From positions 1-5,288 of the forward strand of contig CAJJPW010000158.1 of assembly GCA_905193725.1 (NCBI GenBank): DNA of 5,288 nt, written 5' to 3'. The position numbers were made by a program, and so were the translations under genes. Source of the stretch: an uncultured Eubacteriales bacterium. Its GTDB lineage: Bacteria; Bacillota; Clostridia; Christensenellales; Christensenellaceae. Below are positions 1-5,061 of this stretch, piece by piece; within the stretch, counting starts at the first letter, position 1, and each line of letters starts with the position of its first letter. The notes under the pieces are model-generated. The model saw only the letters and a program-made list of their open reading frames with translations. It made no database searches and was not told where the DNA came from.

Positions 1-312
1 TCACCGGCTGCGTACAGGCCGGGGATGATGCTGCCGTCGGTGTCCAGCACCTGTGCGTCGGTGTTGATCTTCAGGCCGCCCATGGTGTGGTGGATGCCCG
101 GTGCGATCTTGATGGCGTAGTAGGGAGCGGTGGACAGGTCGTCGTCCATGCCGTTGCTGCGGCCGAACTCGGCGTCCTCACCGGCTGCCACAGAGGCGTT
201 CCAGGTGTTCATGGTCTCCACAAAGTTGGCGGCAGCGCCGTCGTTGGTCAGGATCTCGGTGGCCTTGGTGTTCAGCAGGATCTGCACGCCCAGCTTTTCG
301 GCCTGAGCTACC
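1..312 (-). pseudogene. Fragment of a flavocytochrome c / fumarate reductase-type FAD protein, internally deleted
   Basis: Read on the minus strand from about 312 down to 1, the frame is open and ends at the window edge in GLYAAG, a C-terminal FAD-binding motif of the fumarate reductase/urocanate reductase flavoprotein family. Just before it lies APGIHHTMGGLKINTDAQV, which carries the family His-His-Thr-Met-Gly-Gly active-site region. These enzymes reduce fumarate or related enoates using FAD. The first residues seen (KLGVQILLNTKATEIL) belong to the middle of the protein. They run straight into AANFVETMNTWN, which in family members lies roughly 140-150 residues later, so the intervening substrate-binding part is missing around 229-245. 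There is no start codon region: at about 303-312 the sequence passes into a LysR gene on the other strand. Family assignment is firm; whether the deletions are real or an assembly artefact is open. The gene may continue beyond position 1. Confidence 0.8.
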
Positions 313-770
313 GGGTGCTGCGCCGGGACCGGATGTACGCCGTGTTCGGCAAGGGACACCCGCTGGAGCAGGCTGCCGCCCGGGAGGGCAGCTTTGCCTG
401 GGAGTGGCTGGAGGGGCAGACCCTGCTGCTGCAGAACCAGACCCAGCGGCAGGGCCAGTATATTTTGCAGGAGCTGCGGAGCCGCCGCCTGCATCCGGCC
501 GAAATTCTGGAAAGCAGCAACATCCGGGCAGCCGCGGCGCTGGCCGCCAGCGGGTACGGCATCGGCTTCCTGAGCGGCGAGCTGCTGGAACACCTGAACA
601 ACGCGGTGCCGTTCAACGCGTTTCCGCTCCGGGACTGCACCCTCCCGCTGGAGTCGGTGGCAGCCTGGCGGGCCGGGAACTATCTGCCCCGGTACGCGTT
701 GGCGTTCATCGAGCGGATGGAACAGCTGGAAAGCCAGAAATGCAACGATAGCGCAACGAAAGCGCACTGA
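303..770 (+). pseudogene. C-terminal half of a LysR-type transcriptional regulator
   Basis: From about LSYRVLRRDRMYAVFGKGHPL to the TGA at 768-770 the plus frame encodes about 155 residues typical of the second half of a LysR substrate-binding domain: the strand and loop around VFGKGHPL, the SSNIRAAAALAASGYGIGFLSGEL segment (helix plus GxGIGFL), and a C-terminal LPRYALAFIERM helix. Full-length LysR proteins have about 290-300 residues; the N-terminal helix-turn-helix and first half of the effector domain are absent. The same frame stays open upstream to an ATG at 87, but 87-302 is antisense to the flavoprotein fragment and is not LysR-like, so that start is not credible. Without the DNA-binding domain it cannot act as a normal regulator. 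LysR genes are often divergent from the enzyme gene they control, which matches the orientation here. No terminator is obvious after the stop. Confidence 0.8.
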
Positions 771-808
771 AACCGTTATAAAACTGCAACAAAAATGTGC
801 GAAATCCC

Positions 809-837
809 TTTTCATTTGCCTGCACATCCGATATAAT
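809..837 (+). promoter_or_regulatory. Sigma-A-type promoter for the GGDEF/response-regulator gene
   Basis: A perfect TATAAT lies at 832-837 and TTTTCA (four of six matches to TTGACA) at 809-814, spaced 17 bp. Transcription would start near 843-845, giving an untranslated leader of about 73 bases. It lies in the AT-richer gap between the LysR remnant stop at 770 and the ATG at 917, as expected for the promoter of the following gene. Confidence 0.7.
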
Positions 838-858
838 AGAAAAGACAGAAACAGTGCT

Positions 859-886
859 CCACGGAGGAGAGGGGGGTCCTCTGTGG
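859..886 (+). promoter_or_regulatory. Strong hairpin in the 5' untranslated leader
   Basis: CCACGGAGGA (859-868) can pair over ten positions with TCCTCTGTGG (877-886), with one G-U wobble, around the loop GAGGGGGG. No T tract follows, so it is not a standard intrinsic terminator. One stem arm holds a GGAGG that resembles a Shine-Dalgarno site but is about 50 bases from the gene start. The start at 917 has its own AAGGGA at 904-909, seven bases upstream. The hairpin could protect the 5' end of the mRNA or bind a protein; its role is unknown. Confidence 0.55.
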
Positions 887-916
887 GAGATAACGGATGT
901 TTGAAGGGAACGAAAA

Positions 917-2491
917 ATGAAAACGATGCAGGAGGTTCAGGCGCTGATCCGGAATTTGCGGGAGATCTATACCGACGTGCGCCTGTTGGACGAAGCAATG
1001 GTGGAACGCATACAGGAGGGGAAACGCACCGACCCCTGCAGAGAAGATCTCTGCTATGCCTGCCGCCACAAGGAACACATCTCCCGGCACTGTGCGGCCA
1101 AGCAGGCCCTGCGCACCCGCACCGAGCAATGTCGGCTGGAATTTTTTGACCCGGACATTGCCCAGGTGATCGCCCGGTATTACGAAGTGGACGGCAAACC
1201 CTATGTGCTGGAGATGATCAAGCGCACCCATGGCACTTCGGTGCTGGACATGGAGGACAGCGAACACTTTATCAGCAGCATCCCGGGCTATGCCACCAAG
1301 CTTTACCGCGACGCCCTCACCGGCGTATACAACCGGCGCTACTACGAAGAAACGGTGAGCAGCCTGATCGGTCCGGCCGGTGTGGCGGTGATGGATCTGG
1401 ACGACTTCAAGATCTACAATGACACCTACGGCCACCATGCAGGTGATCTGGTGCTGGAAACAGTGGCGCGGGTCATCCGCAACTGCATCCGCCAGACCGA
1501 CACCCTGATCCGCTTTGGCGGCGACGAGTTCCTGCTGCTGCTGCCGGGCATCCCGGCAGAAAAGCTGCCCGAAAAGCTGGAGCAGATTCGCAGCAGCGTC
1601 CATGGGGCACAGGTGCCGGGTTATACGCACCTGCGTCCTTCCGTGAGCATCGGCGGCGTGCTCCAGACCCTTGCCGACCCCATTGAGGCGGTCGTGCGCC
1701 GGGCCGACCTGCTGATGTACCAGGCCAAGAACCGCAAGAATGCCGTGGTGGTGGCCGACCCGCAGGCTGAGCCCGAGGACCCGGAGCAGCTGCCGCAGCA
1801 GAAGCAGCAGATCCTGATCGTGGATGATTCGGCCATGAACCGGGCCATCCTGTCCGAGATCCTGCAGCAGGACTATCGCATCCTGGAAGCGGCCAACGGC
1901 GAGGAAGCACTGGAACGGCTCAACCAGTACAGTGGCGACATCGCTCTGGTGCTGCTGGACCTGATGCTTCCCGGCCTTACGGGCGAGCAGCTGATTGAAG
2001 AAATTCGCAAGGGGCAGATCACGCCCATCATCGTGATCTCGGCCAAAGGCCAGCAGGACAAAATCCAAGCGCTGAAATTGGGGGCGGACGACTTTATCAC
2101 CAAGCCCTTTGATTTGGAGGAGGTTTTAGCCAGGGTGGCGTCTCAGTTGAGAAGGTGCAAGCAGTTTGCGCCACTCAAACGGGAGGACACACGCCTAGCC
2201 TGCAAGGGGTTGGTGCTGGATACCGAGGCGATGACTGCCTGCGTAGATGGCAAAGAGTTGGCGTTGACCGCCCACGAGTTTGGCATCCTAAAGCTGCTGA
2301 TGGCCCACCCCAAAAGGGTGTTTACCCGGGCAAATCTGTTTGAGACAGTATGGGAAAACCCGTATTTGGGAGATGACAACACCATCAATGTGCACATCAG
2401 CAATCTGAGAAGCAAGCTAGCCAAAGCAGCTCCCGGCCGGGAATACATCAAGACGGTTTGGGGAATCGGCTTTAAACTCCAGGACGAGTGA
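917..2491 (+). CDS. GGDEF diguanylate cyclase-receiver-OmpR winged-helix hybrid regulator (524 aa)
   Basis: The ATG at 917 follows AAGGGA at 904-909. Residues 1-125 form an N-terminal region with a Cys cluster (C41, C46, C49, C59, C72). Residues about 130-280 are a GGDEF domain: DALTGVYNRRYY, metal-ligand region MDLDDFKIYND (D160, N168), RFGGDEF (G201-F205) and a product-inhibition RxxD (R192-D195) exactly five residues before GGDEF, so c-di-GMP synthesis from two GTP is plausible. A Pro/Glu/Gln linker leads to a receiver (298-410) with acidic pair D303/D304, phospho-Asp D348, S375 and K396. Residues 427-524 are an OmpR-type DNA-binding winged helix (LTAHEFGILKLL; INVHISNLRSKL; TVWGIGFK). GGDEF followed by REC and a winged helix is an unusual order. 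The receiver's first half resembles those of c-di-GMP proteins (MNRAILSEIL) and its second half OmpR-type receivers (LGADDFITKPFDLEEVLARV), suggesting a join near 1945-1975. No histidine kinase follows. It may control the downstream operon; this is inferred from position. Confidence 0.85.
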   Translation: MKTMQEVQALIRNLREIYTDVRLLDEAMVERIQEGKRTDPCREDLCYACRHKEHISRHCAAKQALRTRTEQCRLEFFDPDIAQVIARYYEVDGKPYVLEMIKRTHGTSVLDMEDSEHFISSIPGYATKLYRDALTGVYNRRYYEETVSSLIGPAGVAVMDLDDFKIYNDTYGHHAGDLVLETVARVIRNCIRQTDTLIRFGGDEFLLLLPGIPAEKLPEKLEQIRSSVHGAQVPGYTHLRPSVSIGGVLQTLADPIEAVVRRADLLMYQAKNRKNAVVVADPQAEPEDPEQLPQQKQQILIVDDSAMNRAILSEILQQDYRILEAANGEEALERLNQYSGDIALVLLDLMLPGLTGEQLIEEIRKGQITPIIVISAKGQQDKIQALKLGADDFITKPFDLEEVLARVASQLRRCKQFAPLKREDTRLACKGLVLDTEAMTACVDGKELALTAHEFGILKLLMAHPKRVFTRANLFETVWENPYLGDDNTINVHISNLRSKLAKAAPGREYIKTVWGIGFKLQDE

Positions 2492-2496
2492 TTATG

Positions 2497-2529
2497 AAAA
2501 AATGCCAGAGAGAATTCTGGCATTTTTTT
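2497..2529 (+). terminator. Rho-independent terminator after the hybrid regulator gene
   Basis: ATGCCAGA (2502-2509) pairs perfectly with TCTGGCAT (2516-2523); a G-U pair can close an AGAA loop. Flanking A (2497-2501) and T tracts extend the stem, and a seven-T run covers 2523-2529. It begins six bases after the TGA at 2489-2491. The A tract upstream means it could act in both directions. It separates this gene's transcript from the following operon, which has its own promoter. Confidence 0.9.
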
Positions 2530-2553
2530 GCAGTTTAATGGGGAAAGAGCGAA

Positions 2554-2660
2554 CTTTTCACTGGCATTTGGCATCCGCTGCGAGAGAAATGATTGAGCGG
2601 TTTTTTCTCGGTGAAAAGCGGTTAAATAATAGAGAAAGAAAGTTGACAGGCCAAACCGCT
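2554..2660 (+). repeat. Repeated AGCGGTT elements and an inverted repeat around the operon promoter
   Basis: AGCGGTT occurs at 2596-2602 and 2617-2623, exactly 21 bp apart, which is two helical turns on one DNA face. It recurs inverted as AACCGCT at 2654-2660, inside the spacer between the -35 and -10 boxes. An 8-bp inverted pair, CTTTTCAC (2554-2561) and GTGAAAAG (2611-2618), overlaps the second copy. Such placement suits an operator for a winged-helix regulator, the obvious candidate being the one encoded immediately upstream. This is pattern-based; the elements are short, so chance is not excluded. Confidence 0.4.
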
Positions 2661-2672
2661 ATTCATTATAAT
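2643..2672 (+). promoter_or_regulatory. Consensus sigma-A promoter of the thioredoxin/ferredoxin operon
   Basis: Perfect TTGACA at 2643-2648 and perfect TATAAT at 2667-2672 are separated by 18 bp. Transcription would begin near 2679, leaving a leader of about 130 bases before the ATG at 2810. The match is stronger than that of the upstream gene's promoter. An AACCGCT element in the spacer (2654-2660) could let a bound protein modulate it. Confidence 0.85.
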
Positions 2673-2732
2673 AGCAATACATTCATGCTGTAATTTTTAA
2701 ATATTGACGTATGAAATTAGGATAGAGGCAAT

Positions 2733-2813
2733 ATGCTAAAACGAAATACACGATCTGCCATAGCTGAGGAGGAGTTTTCCATATGGCGAGAAACAGAAGG
2801 AGGATGTAGATGA
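2733..2813 (+). CDS. Possible 26-residue leader ORF overlapping the next gene start
   Basis: ATG at 2733, preceded by AGAGG at 2724-2728 four bases upstream, opens 26 codons that begin MLKRNTRSAIA and end GGCR, stopping at TGA 2811-2813. The stop overlaps the ATG at 2810 in an ATGA, the same arrangement as the next gene junction at 3985-3988, which suggests translational coupling. It has no recognisable domain or membrane segment. It could be a real small gene, a regulatory leader or a chance ORF; the spacing of its ribosome site is short. Confidence 0.3.
   Translation: MLKRNTRSAIAEEEFSIWRETEGGCR
2783..2809 (+). CDS. Possible 8-codon Arg-rich leader peptide (MARNRRRM)
   Basis: A strong GAGGAGGAG at 2766-2774 lies eight bases before ATG 2783. 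The ORF reads MARNRRRM and stops with TAG at 2807-2809, directly abutting the ATG at 2810. All four Arg codons are AGA or AGG, often scarce codons. A well-placed ribosome site this close to another good one (AAGGAGG at 2797-2803) is hard to explain unless it drives a leader peptide or boosts ribosome loading. It competes with the overlapping 26-codon frame; at most one is likely to matter. Confidence 0.3.
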   Translation: MARNRRRM

Positions 2814-3988
2814 AAAACAGGGTAGGGAGAAATAGAGGAAAGAGAAGGCTCATTTTATGCGTGGCGTTGCTATGTGCGATCATGCTGTTTGCTACGGCAT
2901 GTTCTTCTGAAGCAGAAGAGAATAGTCAAAGTCAGACACCTAACGCCTCATCAGAGCAGCGGGAACCCAATGAAGCTTCTCCATCCCTTTTAGGCGAATT
3001 CGAGTCTGTGGATTTAGAGGGAAATACGGTAGATGAGAGTATTCTTGCGGATCATCAACTTACCATGATCAACGTTTGGGCCACTTTTTGCGGCCCGTGC
3101 ATCAATGAGATGCCGGATCTAGCAAAAATCCACCAGGAATATGGGGACAAGGGCTTTCAGATCGTTGGCATTGTAGGCGATGTGGTGAACATGGATGGCA
3201 GTTTATCCGAGGAAAATGTACAGCTGGCCCATCAGATTATCGATACGACAGGCGCAAACTACACACATCTGCTTCCTACTAGCGATCTTTCTCCCATACT
3301 CAGCCAAGTGACCGCATATCCACAGACATTTTTTGTGGACAGCAACGGCAATCAGGTAGGAACGGTGTACATAGGTTCTCGAGATAAGGAAGGTTGGCAG
3401 AAAGTTATTGATGGGCTCCTATCTCAAACCAGTCAGGGGGCCAGTGGTACTGCACAAAATAGTGGAGGATCCGCTGGAGAAAATGGCCTTGCCCAAGGGG
3501 TTGATGTGTGCAAACCTACGGGGACGGTGGGAGAGCAGACGCCCTTTGCCGAGTTTATTGCTTGGGACATGGGGGGCCAAAAAGTATCAGAAGAGATATT
3601 AAAGGATGATGATATTGTGCTGGCATTATTGTGGAATCCCGAGTGGGAGCAAAGCGGCCAAACGCTGGATAAGGTACAGGAGTATTTAGAGCAAACGGCA
3701 GATGTGGAGGCCAATGGAGCAATCGGCGTACTGGTGGCTTGGGAGGAAGGCGAGCGCAATCAGGCCATGGAGATAGTGGACAAACAGGGCGCTACATTTC
3801 CTCAAATCATCCCACAGGGAGACTTAAAACAGTGGGTGGATCAAATGCAGATTACGTCCCCAAAGATATTGCTCATTGCCCCGTGGGGTGAGATGGTGGA
3901 TGAATTAGATGTAGAAGGGGATATGGGCCAGTGGAGTCAGCAGATAAACGACGCTGTCTATCAAATGTACCTAGGGTGTGCCTCATGA
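2810..3988 (+). CDS. TlpA-family thiol-disulfide lipoprotein with two thioredoxin-like domains (392 aa)
   Basis: The start is fixed by AAGGAGG at 2797-2803, six bases before the ATG. A basic N-terminus and hydrophobic helix (residues 13-30) end in the lipobox-like ATAC, with C31 as the probable lipidation site, so the protein is likely anchored outside the membrane. After a Ser/Glu/Asn-rich tether, residues about 60-205 form a TlpA/AhpC-type thioredoxin fold with redox motif WATFCGPC (C94, C97) and the cis-proline loop AYPQTFFVDSNG (P171). A Gly/Ser/Asn-rich linker (206-229) leads to a second domain (230-392). This keeps the fold's landmarks, including TSPKILLIAPWG (P351), but has LLWNPEWEQ where CxxC should be, so it cannot do dithiol chemistry there. 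Two lone cysteines remain (C234, C390). The likely role is reducing or exchanging disulfides outside the membrane, fed by the next two genes. It is first in an overlapping three-gene operon; family assignment is firm, substrate unknown. Confidence 0.92.
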   Translation: MKNRVGRNRGKRRLILCVALLCAIMLFATACSSEAEENSQSQTPNASSEQREPNEASPSLLGEFESVDLEGNTVDESILADHQLTMINVWATFCGPCINEMPDLAKIHQEYGDKGFQIVGIVGDVVNMDGSLSEENVQLAHQIIDTTGANYTHLLPTSDLSPILSQVTAYPQTFFVDSNGNQVGTVYIGSRDKEGWQKVIDGLLSQTSQGASGTAQNSGGSAGENGLAQGVDVCKPTGTVGEQTPFAEFIAWDMGGQKVSEEILKDDDIVLALLWNPEWEQSGQTLDKVQEYLEQTADVEANGAIGVLVAWEEGERNQAMEIVDKQGATFPQIIPQGDLKQWVDQMQITSPKILLIAPWGEMVDELDVEGDMGQWSQQINDAVYQMYLGCAS

Positions 3989-4131
3989 AGCAGGGGGCAA
4001 GGCGCTGGTTGTGGCTACTTCCCTTATGCGCGGGGATTGCACTCGTTGCAGTAGGGATTTTCTTGGGAGAAGCACAAATTGTGTTCACCAAAGCAGTGAA
4101 TATCTGTCTGGAGTGTATTGGAATTGGCTAA
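3985..4131 (+). CDS. Small CXXC membrane protein, CD1871A family-like (48 aa)
   Basis: The ATG at 3985 overlaps the previous stop in an ATGA, with a weak AGGG at 3973-3976, so translation is probably coupled. The product has a basic start (MKQGARR), one hydrophobic helix (residues about 8-27), then GEAQIVFTKAVNICLECIGIG with C41 and C44 forming a CxxC just beyond the membrane face. The ending NICLECIGIG and the size match my recollection of the 'CD1871A family CXXC motif-containing protein', which tends to sit between a TlpA-like gene and a 4Fe-4S membrane protein gene, as here. It could be a thiol relay or metal-binding subunit linking the polyferredoxin to the lipoprotein; this is inferred from context. 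The same frame is open upstream to an ATG at 3931, inside the previous gene, but the 3985 start places the hydrophobic helix properly near the N-terminus. Confidence 0.85.
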   Translation: MKQGARRWLWLLPLCAGIALVAVGIFLGEAQIVFTKAVNICLECIGIG

Positions 4132-5026
4132 AGCGCATAAAAAAATAAGGATTAGTTTCCGGCGGATTGTACAGCTTTTGTTTGCCGCTGTAACTAACGG
4201 ATACATTGCCGGTTTTCTCAAGGGGAAGATCTACACAGGACCAACCAAGTCTATCTGTCTGCCCGGGCTTAACTGCTACTCCTGCCCTGGGGCACTGGGT
4301 TCCTGCCCCATTGGCTCGCTGCAGGCGGTGTTATCCAGTCAGGGACGCTACGTTTCCTTTTACGTGGTGGGGTTTCTCATGATAGTAGGGGCGCTGATCG
4401 GCAGAGTAGTGTGCGGATTTCTGTGCCCTTTTGGCTTGGTGCAGGATCTGCTCTATAAAATTCCCTTTGTAAAAAAATGGGGAAAGCTGCCGGGAGACAA
4501 GTGGCTCAAATGGCTTAAATACGTCATATTAGTTTTGTTTGTGATACTGCTTCCGCTGCTGGTGGTGGATATTGTGGGCCAAGGGCAGCCGTGGTTTTGC
4601 AAGTACATATGCCCTTCTGGTACGCTGGGAGCGGGCATCCCACTGGTGGCGCTCAACCAAGGGCTGGCTGCGGCGGCAGGAGGATTATTTATCTGGAAAA
4701 TCGCCCTACTAGCGATTTTGCTGGTTCTATCTATCATGGTATATCGGCCATTTTGCCGGTATCTCTGCCCATTAGGAGCCATCTATGGCCTGTTTAATAA
4801 AATATCGCTTTATCGTTATCAGGTAGATCCAAAGACCTGCATCTCCTGTAAAGCCTGCCAAAAGGCGTGTAAATGGGACATCCCCGCCTATCAAAAGCCA
4901 AACAGCATCGAGTGCATTCGGTGTGGGGAGTGTAAAAGTGCATGTCCAACAGGCGCCATTTATACGACACTACAGCGAGGAAAGAAAACGGTCTGTTCTG
5001 GTAAAAACAGTATGGCAGAAAAATAA
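4118..5026 (+). CDS. NapH/CcoG-like polyferredoxin membrane protein, 4Fe-4S binding (302 aa)
   Basis: It starts at TTG 4118, inside the previous gene (14-bp overlap), with GGAG at 4110-4113; a second TTG at 4124 has better spacing (10 bases) and could be the true start. The N-terminal part has hydrophobic segments near residues 15-33, 80-98, 135-155 and 186-208. Conserved cysteine motifs lie at the membrane edge: LNCYSCPGALGSCP (C53, C56, C63), CGFLCPFG (C99, C103), CKYICPSG (C161, C165) and CRYLCPLG (C213, C217). These CxxxCP pairs are the hallmark of the NapH/NosR/CcoG Fer4_5 family. Two ferredoxin clusters follow: CISCKACQKAC (C241-C251) and CIRCGECKSACP (C266-C276), each able to hold a [4Fe-4S] centre. 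The family carries electrons between cytoplasmic donors and membrane or extracytoplasmic partners. No nitrate- or N2O-reductase genes are nearby; with a TlpA partner the likely acceptor is a disulfide. It is the last gene before the terminator. Confidence 0.9.
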   Translation: MELAKAHKKIRISFRRIVQLLFAAVTNGYIAGFLKGKIYTGPTKSICLPGLNCYSCPGALGSCPIGSLQAVLSSQGRYVSFYVVGFLMIVGALIGRVVCGFLCPFGLVQDLLYKIPFVKKWGKLPGDKWLKWLKYVILVLFVILLPLLVVDIVGQGQPWFCKYICPSGTLGAGIPLVALNQGLAAAAGGLFIWKIALLAILLVLSIMVYRPFCRYLCPLGAIYGLFNKISLYRYQVDPKTCISCKACQKACKWDIPAYQKPNSIECIRCGECKSACPTGAIYTTLQRGKKTVCSGKNSMAEK

Positions 5027-5034
5027 CGAATGAT

Positions 5035-5061
5035 AAAGTCCCTGGTAAATAGGGGCTTTTT
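5035..5061 (+). terminator. Rho-independent terminator of the operon
   Basis: AAAGTCCCT (5035-5043) pairs with AGGGGCTTT (5051-5059), with one G-U wobble, around the loop GGTAAAT, followed by a T run ending at 5061. It lies nine bases after the TAA at 5024-5026 and closes the three-gene transcript. Confidence 0.85.

Noticed and set aside
87..302. N-terminal extension of the LysR frame from ATG 87
   Set aside because: This stretch is the antisense of the flavoprotein fragment. Its translation lacks a helix-turn-helix, so the frame is open only by chance phase.
883..1149. 88-codon frame from GTG 883 in a different phase
   Set aside because: It overlaps the real gene almost entirely, has no family features, and begins inside the hairpin stem.
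812..2068. 418-codon open frame on the minus strand
   Set aside because: It is antisense to the GGDEF/receiver gene, whose CTG/CAG-rich codons rarely give reverse stops. Its His/Gln/Val-rich product has no domain, and no ribosome site or promoter supports it.
2494..2538. Tiny ORF ATG 2494 (MKKCQREFWHFFAV) as the start of a lost histidine kinase
   Set aside because: It is only 14 codons and coincides exactly with the terminator stem and T tract, which explain the sequence better.
2502..2693. 63-codon plus-strand frame between the regulator and the operon
   Set aside because: It starts inside the terminator hairpin and runs through the consensus promoter; the product resembles nothing known to me.
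2683..2883. 66-codon minus-strand hydrophobic frame
   Set aside because: It is antisense to the operon leader and to the lipoprotein signal peptide. The hydrophobic look comes from reading AT-rich sequence backwards, and no ribosome site was seen.
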